DNA from: Cryptomeria japonica
Taxonomy: Eukaryota > Streptophyta > Pinopsida > Cupressales > Cupressaceae
Reading direction: 5' to 3'
Assembly (NCBI RefSeq): GCF_030272615.1
Contig: NC_081410.1
Coordinates: 224,247,415 to 224,311,414, forward strand
DNA length: 64,000 bases
A model generated the notes under the pieces. It had not been told where the DNA came from. It ran no database searches and saw only the letters and a program-made list of their open reading frames with translations. The first letter of the stretch is position 1; each line of letters begins with the position of its first letter. Both the position numbers and the translations under genes were made by a program. Shown piece after piece: positions 47,336 through 58,959 of this stretch.

Positions 47336-47572
47336 TTAATCATCTCCAAATCTCACTAGACCTCCATTATATTCTTGAAAGTTCAAGAATTTACCTTTAT
47401 CACTTGTCATATGATGTGAGCATCCTGAATCAATGATCCATTCATCCTTTACTTCAATTTTAGCTACCAAGGCCTGCTCTACCGGTTGGACTGTAGGTGC
47501 CGGTTGATCTTCTGTTATAGCAACAAAAACCCATCCATTGTCTATCAGATCCTCATTAGAACCATCAGTCAC
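47336..47572 (-). pseudogene. pol: C protease
   Basis: Reads EWIIDSGCSHHMTSDKGKF with the copia protease motif D-S-G intact, then YNGGLVRFGDD, where a stop replaces the next codon. Seventy-eight open codons. The following segment (ISLDGKHNTDNVYYVEGL type, 47245-47335) leads into pre-integrase. Confidence 0.9.
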
Positions 47573-48575
47573 TCCTTCATCAACAAGATAACAAGATTTG
47601 TCTTTATTCTTCTTAAATCTGTATCTCTAATATTCAGGGTTAGGTTTGTATGTTCTTCTAGCTTCTTCTCTTAGTCTAGCATGTCTATCAGGGCATCTTG
47701 AAGCCATGTAACCAATCTTATTACAGTTAAAACATTTAAAGAGTGCTTTACCTTCATACTTACTTCCAACTGGACCTTTAGGCATTTTCCTTGCAAATAG
47801 TGCTCCAAGTTCTTCAAGTTCTTCATTTTCTTTCCTACTTTCTTCAAGTTCTCTTGCATAAAAGGCTTTCCAATCAGATTTGTCAAATGATGATGCAGAT
47901 GATGTTGATGCTTTTAAGGCTAAATCTGTCTTTATAGTAGCAATAGGGACCAAATTCCTCAATTTCAAAGGCTGAAAGTTTTCCATTCAATGTATCTCTA
48001 GTTACTGATGTATTAGGCATTGTTCTTAACTCATTTATAGCAGTGACCTTTATTTTATATGCCGGTGGAAATCCTCTTAAAACTTTTGAAATGATTTTGT
48101 CTTCACTTAAGGTTCCTCCACAACATTTAATACCCAAAACAATTTCATTTACTCTTTCCATAAAAGTAGAAATCCTTTCATCTTCTTCCATTTTCAGATT
48201 TTCATACCTGACCCGGAAGCTTTCAAGCTTTGCAATTTTGACTGTGGAATCTCCTTCATTCAGTGTTTCCAAATGATCCCAAATAGCTTTAGTAGTTGAT
48301 CTATCTGATAATCTCATGATTTGCTGATCTGTTAATGCACTCAAAAGTGCTTCTCTTGCTTTGCAATCATTTTCTTCATCTTTAGTCAAGTTAGGTGGAT
48401 TAGGCTGGCTTTGAGTAGGAGCAGTATAGCCATTCTTTGTAACATCCCAGATGTCCTTTCCAATGCAATTTAAATGTGTCTCCATTCTGATCTTCCATAT
48501 GCCATAGTTAGATCCATCAAGTTTAGGACTGTCCTTCCTGAAATAGTTAGTAGAGATTGGATCTCCTCAAGCTGT
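47573..48575 (-). pseudogene. gag: C gag
   Basis: Begins before METHLNC (48485) with PKLDGSNYGIWKIR, the usual copia gag opening, though no upstream ATG is evident. The UBN2-type part includes AIWDHLETLNEGDSTVKIAK and GGTLSEDKIISKVLRGFPPAY. A frameshift near 47960 moves to KAFYARELEESRKENEELEE and the zinc knuckle CFNCNKIGYMASRCPDR (H of CCHC replaced by Y). A stop follows NPEY at 47627-47629. Confidence 0.9.
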
Positions 48576-48600
48576 TAAACTTCTACAAAAGAGGAATAGG

Positions 48601-48611
48601 CACTGATACCA
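48601..48611 (-). other. C primer binding site (tRNA-Met type)
   Basis: Minus strand TGGTATCAGTG, two bases from the LTR. The last positions differ slightly from the standard TGGTATCAGAGC. Confidence 0.85.
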
Positions 48612-48613
48612 AT

Positions 48614-49676
48614 TGTTAGGTCCCGGAGATAACTAAGAGGGGGGGGGGTGAATTAGTTGTCAAATAAATTCAAAACAAAAACAACTTAACCAACTTACTA
48701 CTTAATACCAGTGAACCAGTCTTTTATACCAGTGGATAGTTTTATCAGATAATTGCAATACCGGTAAAGATTAATGAATGAAACAAAAAGACAAAGTCAT
48801 CCACAACACTTAACACCAATATTTGTATGTGGAAACCCTGTAAGGGGAAAAACCACGATGGGAAACCTTACCCACAATCAGATGATACTACTATAGATAG
48901 TAAGTGTATATAAATGGGGTCTGCACATGCAGAAAGGCCAAGCGCCTAGAGCTCACTACTCAAACACAAAATAGGAGTCATACTAACTACAATTGGATGG
49001 TTAAATCCAATAAGGATGTACTTCTCAAAATAGCATCTTCATATGCTGGATTCAGTACCGGTGTAGTTTTGATATGCTTTCACAAAAACCTTGCTTCACC
49101 TTCAAATGATGTCTGCGTGTATAGCTCTGCTTAATCTCGCATATACCTTCACACAATTCTTCTTCGCATTCCAGAACCGATCTTACAAATAAGATCTTAC
49201 ATTTATATCATAACCTAGTACCAATTTTAGTAGGTCGGCTCTAAGAGATATTACAATAAAATCAATTTACAAATAAATTAATGCCTGATGCAATAATCGA
49301 TTCAACATGTCGGCTTAAAGCATTTACAACAATAATAAGTCATCTCCATAGCGTGCCATGCTGATCTGGAAAAGATAATCCTGCCGGTGTATAACCTAGA
49401 CCTATTTGTCGATAACAACAAATATGCAAATATGAATATACAAATAATCAAATCTTCCAAGACAAGGTGTCCAAATGATGTCTTCGACATAACCAAGTAT
49501 TTTCCATGCCATTCCAAGTGACGGTGATCATTATATCCTACCGGTGTACTAGATACCGGTGACTATGCATAAGCCATTTGCTTGCCGGTGAATGTTGCTG
49601 ATTCTCTGAAGTGCCAAAGTTTATAAAGTTTAGTAGGTGTTGACATCAATGACAAAACCATACCAAAATACCAATA
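48614..49676 (-). repeat. C 5' LTR
   Basis: 1,063 bp, partner of 28659-29719. The outer plus-strand end reads ccaaTA instead of ccaaCA. A run of ten G lies at 48639-48648. Confidence 0.93.
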
Positions 49677-49681
49677 GGGCT
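49677..49681. repeat. Target site duplication of C, right copy (GGGCT)
   Basis: Identical to 28654-28658. Confidence 0.85.
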
Positions 49682-51925
49682 GACCAAAGATTGGTAGATC
49701 ATAAACTAGTATCTGTGGCGAGGACAGTTTATTGTAAAAGATGTTTTCCACAAAGAATGGATTGTCTTTTGATGAAGAGGGTTTTTCTTTTTCTTTGTCT
49801 CTTTTGCTGTGAGAATTTCTGGTTTGAATAGGCATTTTGTGATCGATAGGACCGAGTGCTAAATGTGTTGCAGAAGTCAAGATCAAATTGTAGCTAGTAG
49901 TTCATTTAACGTAGTGATTGAGAGAAGTAAAAAAGATTTGGTCTGGTTTCAAGAATGATCTATCCTGTGTAAGACGTTATCTAAGTTAACTTAGGTTTGA
50001 TAAGATGATTGTTTGAACTAGCTAAGAGATGATCAACAAAATCGTGCAACGCAACGGAAGAGGTACACTATCAAGGTTGTTTATGCTCCGAAGGATGATA
50101 ACCAGTTTTAGGCTTGTTGTAGACTGTTTTAGGCAGGTTTGACTGTTCTGGACTGGCAAAATCAGAGACTTGTATGATAGGATTTCTAAGACCGTACGAT
50201 AGTATAACAACTTTAGGATGACAACAGTTACGTTTCATATGAGTTGCTGCCTAGTACCATATGACAAATGGGTAGGTCTCGAACAACAAAGGATTCTATG
50301 CAGTTATGTCTCATACGACATAGGATTTAGTTTAAATGATAGACTGCTGGGTCTCGTACGATAGAGGATTGAGCTTGGACAACAATTTAGAAGACTCGTA
50401 TGACACAGGATATGATGTAGGACGACAAATGATCAGGTTCGTACGACTGTTAACAGGACATAGACAAAATTTTTGAGTTTTTTTTCAATAGCTGAGTATG
50501 ACAACTGAGTATGACCAATTCTGAGATGGACTAATTTTTGATCGAGATAGAATAGCTTCGACACAGATAGATTTTTATCACTAAGTTTTTGATTTGTTTG
50601 ATTTGTTTTCTCCAGTTTTGGTATTCCAGTCTTAGTTTCAGGGATGAAAACGTGGAAAACATGCAGTATAAATAGTAACTCCAATCACAACATGCAAACC
50701 CTATGGAAGTTGTCTTAGAGAAGAAAAACTTTGCTTGTTGACTTAGGTACACACCCAATAGCTAATCAGAATACAGCCACTAAGTCTCACATAATGGATT
50801 CTTAACACCGTATTAGCCGACTCCAAACGCTAATGGGGGCACGATATGGCAAGTGTCTTGGGAGAGTTACTATCTCTCTTGCACAAAGATTATCAACCTT
50901 TCAGAGGTGAATCATGTAGCTTCTAATTTTAATTGGATCTAGTAAGGGTTTCATTCAGTGTGTTGAGGTATAAACTCAATTAAGAGGTCTCCTAGCCTTG
51001 AAAACCAAGGTTTAATATACCCGAAGGTACTGAGGAGAGCTATTCTTGAGCACTGTCGTTGACTTGATTTTCATCAAATCATGTTTATTTTATAGTGGGT
51101 TGGAGTACTTGGTGTTTAGCCATTCCCACTTAGGTCGTTCCCCTCACACTGGCCGTAATGACTTTAAGAGTTTTTCAACCCCTCGGGAGGGAGGCCTGCT
51201 AAAGGGGTACAAATCTCAAACAAAGAAAATGCCTCAAGGGTCTAGATTTCTGATTGTCTAAAAAAATACAAGAGCATACTCTCCTACCTCTTAGAATTTT
51301 TTAAAAACACAAATGATAGATTTGTTCATTAACCAGATAGCAAGTTAGGTGCCTAAAAAAATGAATTTAAAGAATACATGATGTTTGGTCGATTTGCTTT
51401 AGGCAACCTACAAAAACAACGCATCAGTAGTCATATTGTTTCCATTCTTTGACAAGTGTATGTTTCATTGATAACTTCTTTGACAAGCATCCTGCAAGAA
51501 ATTGGTTAAGCTGTGAAAATACCAGGTAGACAGAAGACAATTCAGGGTTAGTGTTAGCGTAATCAAAATTTAATTCAAGAAAAAACCCTGAAAAGTGAAA
51601 CTTGCTTTTAATCTAACAGAAAATAGAGTCGTACGACAGTTCTCATAGAATGAAATGACAAAAGGGTTTTGTCATACAAGATAGAAATAAGCATAGGACA
51701 ACAAAAGACAAGATCAAATAACCAGAAATAGTATGTCGTATGAGTCCATATTCTGATTCGTACGACAAATAACAGGGTTTAATATTATGTTATACGATAA
51801 ATGACAGGCTTCAATATAATGTCGTACGATGCAGTGAAATTACTTGTACAATATTTCGCAAAGATTGTATGGACAAAACTTGCAAGATAAAAAGAATGAT
51901 TTTGAGGCTAAAAAAGTAGTTTTGT
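49682..51925 (-). other. G1 5' leader, noncoding, with TCGTACGA-like motifs
   Basis: 2.2 kb between primer site and gag (long leaders are common in Tat elements). No coding motif is recognised. At least eleven copies of TCRTRYGAN-like sequence occur, including 50193-50200, 50235-50243, 50311-50319, 50354-50362, 50396-50404, 50439-50447, 51629-51637, 51736-51744, 51758-51766 and 51822-51830. Confidence 0.6.
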
Positions 51926-51943
51926 GCCCCATGGTGGGAGCCA
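51926..51943 (-). other. G1 primer binding site
   Basis: Minus strand TGGCTCCCACCATGGGGC, 4 bp from the 5' LTR. It resembles the TGGCGCCCACCGTGGGGC type of site of plant gypsy elements, with two differences. It fixes the element orientation as minus. Confidence 0.75.
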
Positions 51944-51947
51944 GAAA

Positions 51948-52952
51948 TGTGTATGTGAAAAGTGGAATAAGGATCTATATATGCAAGACACAACACTTCA
52001 ATTAAGTCATTACATGTATGGTTAAATAGATACAAGCATGAATATGAAAACCATAACAAATCGACCCATTGCCTTCTAAAAGATGCGAGTATAAGATTGC
52101 TCTTAAATGCTAGATGGATGCAAGATTAATCTAACAAGATTTAAGCAATAAATGAGATAAATGATCTAAATATGTATGCAATAACTTAATATGCAATATC
52201 TAAATGCACAAATATCAATGAACCTAGAGCAAAAATAGCATGATAACAATATATTCTCCAGGATCTTTGAATGAGAGATGAAGGCGTGAATTTATAGAAA
52301 ATTCAGAAAGAAACCAAAGGCTGAGATCAAATGATGATGAGCGGTCAAGATTTTCCAAGAGGAAGCACAATCTAGGTGAATAAATGTGATTGGATGCTTT
52401 TCTCAGTTTTAAAAGAAATTGAACTAAAATTAAGATAAAATAAGAAAAACTGTTTTATTACCTATTTCATTCAATTTTAATATTCAATTGTTTTAATTGC
52501 TTTCTTTGAGATTATTTATCAATTTTTAATTTGTTTTTCAAGATTATCTCCAATTGATTTCTTTTCTCAAATTTTAATTCTTTCTTGGTCAATTAATTCC
52601 TTTTTTGATTTATTTCCTTTTTTTGAAGATTTGTGCTCATAATTTCCAACTCCTCTTTCTTGATTTGTTTCCTTTTTTGAATATTTATGGCAAATTGATT
52701 TATTTAATTAAATATGCTAGGATATTTACTAAAATAAATAAGATAAGGGTTTAAAAATGATTTACTTGTAATGGTCAATTAATTAAATAAATATTTAATT
52801 AATATTGAGTGATTAATTTTTCCATGTGACATTGATGATTTTAGAAATTAATTGTGTGCTCAAGATTGATTTAATTATCTTTGGTTAGAACCTTGGTGAT
52901 GTACTCAAGATTAGGGGCCCATGGTTTAGATGACCATTTTTAGGGTATTACA
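51948..52952 (-). repeat. G1 5' LTR
   Basis: 1,005 bp, partner of 9822-10922. Plus-strand TGtgtatgtgaaaag to agggtattaCA. Confidence 0.93.
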
Positions 52953-52957
52953 ATAGG
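52953..52957. repeat. Target site duplication of G1, right copy (ATAGG)
   Basis: Identical to 9817-9821. Confidence 0.9.
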
Positions 52958-53580
52958 TACTTCATTATTTTTACCGATAATTGCTCAAGGATGATGTGGG
53001 TCACATTCTTGAAAGACAAGACATAAGCATTTCGCAAGTTTAAGGCATTTAGAGCCTTGGTTGAAAATGAAAGTGGAAGAAAGCTTAAGTGCTTAAGAAC
53101 TAATCAAGGTAGTGAGTTTACTTCAGAGGAATTCACTAGGTATTATGAAAACAATGGAATTAAGAGGCAACATTCTGCACCTAGGACACCACAGCAGAAT
53201 GGTATTGCAGAAAGGAACAATTGGTCAATTGTTGAATCTGCTAGGACTATGCTAATTCAAGGAGGTGTAGGTAAGACATTCTAGAGAGAGTCTGTTAGCA
53301 CAACTCTTTATACAAAGAACCATATACTGGTTAAAAGAGGTAAGGACAAAATAACCTATGAATGCTGGTATGGTAGATCACTTAATTTCAGTTACTTAAA
53401 AATTTTTGGTAGTAGATGTTTTATCAAAAGAGGTGATTATATTGGTAAGTTTGATGCCAAGAGTGATGAAGGCATATTTATTGGTTACTCCACCAAGATA
53501 AAATTTACAAGTGCTACAACAATCAGACTAAGAAGATCATTGAAAGTGTTAATGTCCGAGTTGATGAATTTCATAAGAAA
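52958..53580 (+). pseudogene. pol: Copia B integrase, continued after G1
   Basis: Resumes as YFIIFTDNCSRMMWVTFLKD. The second catalytic aspartate is lost: LRSDxGGEF has become LRTNQGSEF (D to N). The glutamate in NGIAERNN is present, unlike in A. A stop interrupts at KDKT* and another after KTF (53282-53284). The C-terminal part FGSRCFIKRGDYIGKFDAKS follows, with a frameshift near 53490. Confidence 0.87.
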
Positions 53581-53955
53581 TTAGAAGAAACCAACAAGGA
53601 GAAGGAAGAAGAAGAACCTTACACACTGTTTTTGGAACTGGAACCAGTAAAGCCAGAAGTTGGAGAACAAAATAGAGAAGCCCCAGTTCAACTGGAACAG
53701 GGAGGTCCAACAGAAGATGAAGAAAGTGAAGAAGAAGAACCTGATAACCAAGATCATGTTATTCCAAGGTATGTCAGACTCAATCATAGCCTCGATCAGA
53801 TTATTGGAGACATGAATGCAGGTGTGTGAACTAGAAGAGGGATAAGAGAAAACTCTTGTATGATCTCCACCATTGATCCTAGAACAACAAAATAATCCTT
53901 TGGAGATGAACACTTGATCAAGGTAGTGGAAGAAGAACTTGACCATATAGAGAAG
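53581..53955 (+). pseudogene. pol: Copia B linker and start of RT, before F
   Basis: Glu-rich linker (PTEDEESEEEEPDNQD) and PRYVRLNHSLDQII, then stops at about 53827 and 53893. The RT start EELDHIEK runs up to the F insertion. Removing F joins HIEK to NNTWSLVP in frame. Confidence 0.87.
53951..53955. repeat. Target site duplication of F, left copy (AGAAG)
   Basis: Pairs with AAAAG at 58955-58959, one substitution. Confidence 0.75.
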
Positions 53956-54384
53956 TGTTAGGGTTTCAAGCATGCAGATTTAAATACAAAAGATAAAGAA
54001 ATAAAACAGGACATAGATAACACAGAGATTTAACATGGTTCACCTAGAATGGGTTACGTCCACCTTACACAGTCGTCCAATCTTTCTTATTATCCAGCAA
54101 AAATAGTACATCAACCTTACAATGCCTTAAGAATCCCAGCCGCTTATAACATGCATTTTTAGGGCAAAAATAAAGTCAGCCTTTTTAGGGTTTTTATTAC
54201 AATGTCAGTTTTCATCAACAAAAAATAGCAAAAAAAAAATTTCTCGAGGGCTCCCGCCCCCGAACCCCCACTTTTCTTGGGGGCTGTCGCCCCTGAACCC
54301 CCGGCCGGGGCCCGACCCCGGACCCCAATGAGGATATGTGCTGAGTGTACAATAATTTGCTGATCCGTCGCCACATTTTCAACA
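53956..54384 (-). repeat. F 3' LTR
   Basis: 429 bp, TGttagggtttcaag to ttttcaaCA. Lacks about 35 bp present in the partner just after its first 15 bp. The GC-rich middle part carries gggggctgtcgcccc-like hairpin sequence. Confidence 0.94.
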
Positions 54385-54520
54385 ATCTCCCACTTGGAGA
54401 CTGATCAGGCTCCATAGCAAACAATCTCCCACTTGGAGACTGATACTACATGACACCACTGTACATGCAACATCCACTGGATAAAACACCATGACTCGAC
54501 TGGTATAAATTCCACAATTA
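54385..54520 (-). other. F polypurine tract and short 3' untranslated region
   Basis: Minus strand CCAAGTGGGAGAT precedes the LTR (54385-54397). A second copy of tctcccacttggagactgat lies at 54425-54444. Confidence 0.75.
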
Positions 54521-56164
54521 TCAATCAAGAAGACCAATAGAAACTGATGAAGAAATTAGCTTCTCCTGTGGAACTACCTTCATGAACATATCGGCTGGAT
54601 TCCCACTTGTGTGAATCTTCTCAAGCCATAACTGACCCTCCTCCAAAATAGTTTAGATGAAGTGGTACCTGAGTTGAATGTGCTTTGTCCTTGAATGAAA
54701 AGCAGAGTTCTTCACAAGATGAATGGCACTCTGGCTATCAGTATACAATGGGCTATCTTCTTGTGTCTAACCCAATTCCTCCAGAAAGCATTGCAACCAA
54801 ATCATCTCCTTGCTGGCTTCTATAGCAGCAACATACTCAACTTCAGTGGTTGAAAGTGCAACAACCTTTTGCAGCCTAGAAATCCAACTGACTGCAGTTC
54901 CCCCTATAGTAAAAACATACCCTATAGTACTCCTCCATGAATCAATATCACTCGCTAGATCAGAGTCAACAAATCCACTCAGAGTCGCATTAGATCCTTT
55001 GAAACATAATGCCTTCATAGTAGTTCCTTTCAAATACCGAAGAATCCATTTCACAGCATTCCAATGTTCCATACCTGGATTACTCATAAACCTGCTCACA
55101 ACTCCCACTGCATGTGCAATATCTGGCCTTGTGCATACCATTGCATACATCAGACTGCCAATAACTGATGAATACGGGATGTTAGACATTTTATTAACCT
55201 CTTCCTGTGCCTTTGGACACATCTCCTTAGTCAATTTGAAATGACTAGCCAAAGGTGTACTAACTGCTTTTGCATCCTGCATGTTAAATCTTTTCAATAC
55301 CTTCTTTATATAATCAATTTGGGAAAAATTCAAGGTTCTATTTTTCCTGTCCCATGTAATCCTCATATCGAGAATTTGCTTAGCTGCACCCAAATCCTTC
55401 ATAGAAAATGACCTGGCTAATTTCTGTTTAAGATCATTTATATGTTGCATGTTAGACCCAGCAACAAGCATGTCATCAACATAAAGCAACAGGATAATAT
55501 AACTGCCATTATCAAATCTCTTAAAATATACACAATGATCAGAATGACATCTATGATAACCATGTTCAACCATGAGACTATCAAATTTTAAATCCCATTG
55601 TCGGGGTGCTTGCTTTAGGCCATACAAATTTTTCTTCAGCTTGCACACCAAGTTCTCCTTACCTTTGACCTCATATCCCTGTGGTTGCAACATGTAAATT
55701 TCCTCCTCCAAATCTCCATGGAGAAAAGTTGTTTTGACATCTAATTGTTCAAGATGTAAATCATCTGCAGCCACAAGACTAAGTACAGTTCTAATTGAAG
55801 TCATTTTTACAACTGGAGAAAATATTTCATCATAATCTATACCCTTTTTCTGTGCAAAACCTTTTACCACAAGTCTGGCCTTATATCTTTTCTAACCTCC
55901 TTCCTCCTCCTTTAGCCGATAAACCCATTTGTTAGGCAAGGCTCTTTTTTCTGCAGGTAAAGGGACTAAGTCCCAAGTCTTATTTTTCATCAAGGAGTCC
56001 ATCTCCTCTTTCATGCCTAGCTGCCACTGTTGTTTGGCATCCACCTGCATTGCTTCTTCATATTCTTCTGGTTCACCAGAATCTGTTAATAAAATAGAAT
56101 ACAAAGAAGGAGAAAATATTTCAGGGGGTCTACTTGTCCTCGTAGGAGTTTGTGGGACAATCTA
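54521..56164 (-). pseudogene. pol: F reverse transcriptase and RNase H
   Basis: From the polyprotein frame. The lead reads MKEEMDSLMKNKTWDLVPLP, then [50 protein letters not shown] and LLYVDDMLVAG with the catalytic YVDD (about 55465). RNase H follows as GFVDSDLASDIDSWRSTIG, STTEVEYVAAIEASKEMIW and YTDSQSAIHLVKNSAFHSRT. Stops lie at 55892-55894, 54767-54769 and 54653-54655. The ORF ends with TGA at 54521-54523. A continuous run of 367 codons covers most of RT and RNase H. Confidence 0.94.
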
Positions 56165-57442
56165 TTGTTGCTGAGCATCAGGTACCTGTGGCATTTCATT
56201 TTCAGGAATCTCATCCAACACCACATATTCTTGTTTGTCCTGTTCATGCTTCTTTTCCTGCATCTATTCTTTATACATAACCTTCTCATTGAATATAACA
56301 TCTCTACTTCTAATTATTTTCTTATTTTCAAAATCCCATAACCGATAGCCATATTCATCTATCTCACATCCAATGAAGGTACATTTCTGAGATTTAGCAT
56401 CAAGCTTGGTTCTATTTTCTTTATCAACATGGACAAAAGCTTCGCAACCAAAAGTTTTTAGAAAAGAATAATTTACCTTTTTACCAGTCCATGCCTCCTC
56501 TGGAATACCACCATCCAAAGGGGTTGAAGGTCCTCTATTTATCAAATAGACAACAGTATGTACAACATTTGCCCAAAAATGTAAGGGCAATCCAGCATGC
56601 AATCTCATGCTCCTCGCGCGTTCCATGATAGTCCTATTCATTCTCTCTGACACACCATTTTCCTGTGGAGTTCCTAGAATTGTCTTCTACTTTTGAATCC
56701 CATTTAAAAAGCAATAATCTTCAAATGCTTTGCTGCAATACTCACCTCCATTATCCGATCTGAGACACTTCAACTTTTTCCCTGTCTCATTCTCAACCAA
56801 AGCTTTCCATTTCTTAAAAGTTTCAAAAACATCTGATTTTTGTTTTAGGAAATATACCCATGTTTTTCTGGTTGAGTCATCAATAAAAATAACATAATAA
56901 CAAGAGCCACCAAGAGATGGTACCTGAGCCGGTCCCCATACATTTGAATGTGCAAGCTCTAACTTCTCACTCTTCTTCTCTTTCCCAACCTTGAGAAATC
57001 TGACTCTTTTCTGTTTACCATAAACACAGTTTTCACAGAACTCTAAATCAATCTTCTTTAGTCCTGGCAATAAATTTTTGGAGTGAAGGGTTTTCATCCC
57101 TTTCTCACTCATGTGCCCAAGCCTATGGTGCCACATTATCGAATATGTTCTTGCAACATTTATTGTTGTTGTCCCTGTAGTAACTTTATCTATAGCAGCT
57201 AAGGTAGAGTAAGTGTTACCAGTACACAGATATAATGTGCCTACCTTCACACCTTTAGCTACTACTAATGATCCTTTATTGACCTTCCACATATAGTCTG
57301 AGAAGGTAACTATGCAACTTTCACTACCTAGTTGCCCTGCAGAAATTAAATTTCTTTTTAAATTAGGAACATGTCTTACCTCCTGCAGAAACTAGTCATT
57401 ACCATTCTGCAACTTGATCTTTATCTTTCCTTTTCCAACAAT
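56165..57442 (-). pseudogene. pol: F pre-integrase and integrase
   Basis: The HHCC zinc part is SIMWHHRLGHMSEKG and CENCVYGKQ. The core has the first position as LAHSNVWGP, where the usual HTDVWGP aspartate has become asparagine, the second as CLRSDNGGEY and the glutamate in NGVSERMNRT. The C-terminal part includes FGCEAFVHVDKENRTKLDAK. Stops lie at 57392-57394, 56687-56689, 56264-56266 and 56162-56164. The lost aspartate makes integrase inactive even without the stops. Confidence 0.92.
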
Positions 57443-58429
57443 TTAACAGGGCTCATCATCACCCAAATATACCTGTCCAAAATCACCTTGAACATAATAT
57501 AGAAAATATTTTCTATGGGGTGTAGCATGAAATGAAGCCCTAGAATCTATTACCCAAGAATCATTAACATTATCCAAAAATAAGATTAAAGCATCTTGTA
57601 AAGTATTACTTGCAATATTATCTTCCTTCCGGTCATTTTCATTTTTGTCTCCTTCTTTGTTTTTCCAAGACCAACAGTCTTTCTTTAGATGACCAGGCTT
57701 TTCGTAGTACCGGCAATCTTTCTTTCCTCTAGATTGAGAGCATCCTTTCTTTGACTTCCCTCGTGATTTCTCATTCCCAGGGCCTTTTCCTCTTTCCTTT
57801 GATCTTCCTCTATTCTCCACATTCAAAACACTACCCAATGATGTTGAAGTCTCACCTATGCTTTTCCTTTGCATTTCCTCGCTTAGGATAACACCAACAA
57901 TATCATCAAATACCAAAGTATTTTTACCAGAGATAGAGTTACTTACAGCCATAACCAAGTTATTCCAACTTTCTGGCAAAGAACATAAAATCAAGAGAGC
58001 CCTAACCTCTTCTGCAAAGGTAATTTTTACCGAAGATAATTGACTGGTAATTGTACTAAATTCATTTAAGTGCTCTGCTATAGATCCTCCCTCACTCATT
58101 TTCAAATTAAACAAATGCTTCATAAGAAATACCTTATTCGAAGCTGAGGGTTTCTCATACAACTTAGCCAATGTTGCCATCAAATCTACAGTCGTTTTTG
58201 CTTCTGTTATATTGAATGTTACAGATGGTGCAAGGCACAATCGAATGGATCCCAGTGCCTTTCTATCTAAAATGTCCCACTCTTCATCTGGCATTGTGGT
58301 CGCTTTCTTTGCCTTTCCTTCCAATGGCCGCCACAAATCCTTTTGATACAGGGAATCCTCCATCTGCATTTTCCATAACTGATAATTCTGGCCGTTAAAC
58401 TTTTCGACCTTGAATTTGGAATCCTCCAT
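57443..58429 (-). pseudogene. gag: F gag and protease
   Basis: ATG at 58429 opens MEDSKFKVEKFNGQNYQLWK, the Tnt1-type gag start. KVFLMKHLFNLKMSEGGSIA and LILCSLPESWNNLVMAVS follow. The zinc knuckle region is CRYYEKPGHLKKDC (second Cys replaced by Tyr). The protease motif reads WVIDSRASFHAT, with D-S-G changed to D-S-R. A stop lies at 57443-57445. 329 codons are open. Confidence 0.93.
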
Positions 58430-58476
58430 TGCTCCCACTCAAATCTGAAAGTCCTGCCAATTTACTGGAAAACCTC

Positions 58477-58488
58477 GCTCTGATACCA
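58477..58488 (-). other. F primer binding site (initiator tRNA-Met)
   Basis: Minus strand TGGTATCAGAGC, perfect, 2 bp from the LTR. Confidence 0.95.
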
Positions 58489-58490
58489 AT

Positions 58491-58954
58491 TGTTAGGGTT
58501 TCAAGTAGATCCGAAGCAAATATGAACTAACAATTATATGCAGATTTAAATACAAAAGATAAAGAAATAAAACAGGACACAGATAACACAGAGATTTAAC
58601 ATGGTTCACCTAGAATGGGTTACGTCCACCATACATAGTCATCCAATCTTTCTTATTATCTAGCAAAAATAGTACATCAACCTTACAATGCCTTAAGCAT
58701 CCCAGCCACTTATAACATGCATTTTTAGGGAAAAAATAAAGTCGGCCTTTTTAGGGTTTTTATTACAATTTCGGTTTTCATCAACAAAAAATGGCAATTT
58801 TTTTTTTCTCGGGGGCTCCCACCCTCGAACCCTAGCTTTTCTCAGGGGCTGCCACCCCCGAACCCCTGCCCAGGGCCCAGCCCAACCCTAGACCCCGACA
58901 AGGATACGTGTTGAGTGTATAGTACTTTGCTGATCAGTCACCACATTTTCAACA
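58491..58954 (-). repeat. F 5' LTR
   Basis: 464 bp, partner of 53956-54384, nearly identical by eye apart from the 35-bp block. Confidence 0.94.
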
Positions 58955-58959
58955 AAAAG
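58955..58959. repeat. Target site duplication of F, right copy (AAAAG)
   Basis: One substitution from AGAAG at 53951-53955. Copia A, which lacks F, reads agaag at the same place. Confidence 0.75.

Larger units (their letters stand above)
28659..49676 (-). mobile_element. C: Ty1/copia retrotransposon interrupted by D
   Basis: Minus-strand element with two LTRs, TG start, GGGCT duplication, tRNA-Met primer site and polypurine tract. Without D (14.4 kb) it is about 6.6 kb. Gene order is gag, protease, integrase, RT, RNase H. One terminus has changed from CA to TA (49675-49676). RT wording ([20 protein letters not shown]) and tract CAAAGGGGGAGATTG suggest the same broad lineage as A/B and D. Confidence 0.93.
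9822..52952 (-). mobile_element. G1: Ty3/gypsy Tat-type retrotransposon, 43 kb with nested insertions
   Basis: Both LTRs, TG...CA ends and a 5-bp duplication ATAGG are present. Gene order on the minus strand is gag, protease, RT, RNase H, second archaeal-like RNase H, integrase. The second RNase H before integrase is characteristic of the Tat group. The primer site (51926-51943) and polypurine tract (10923-10935) confirm minus orientation. Without S and C it is about 17.3 kb, large but within the Tat range. It also has an antisense plant-mobile-domain ORF and sub-repeats next to its 3' LTR, both reported for Tat elements. Confidence 0.93.
53956..58954 (-). mobile_element. F: complete Tnt1/Tork-like copia element
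   Basis: 5.0 kb, minus strand, with LTRs 53956-54384 and 58491-58954, tRNA-Met primer site and polypurine tract. The polyprotein frame (54521-58429, 1,303 codons) is close in length and motif wording to Tnt1. It is broken by eight stops (six TAG, two TAA) and no frameshift. This and the short LTRs set it apart from the A/B, C and D group. Confidence 0.95.

Noticed and set aside
9822-52952. G1 read on the plus strand
   Set aside because: The primer-like site is next to 51948 and the polypurine tract next to 10922, and all pol domains read on the minus strand.
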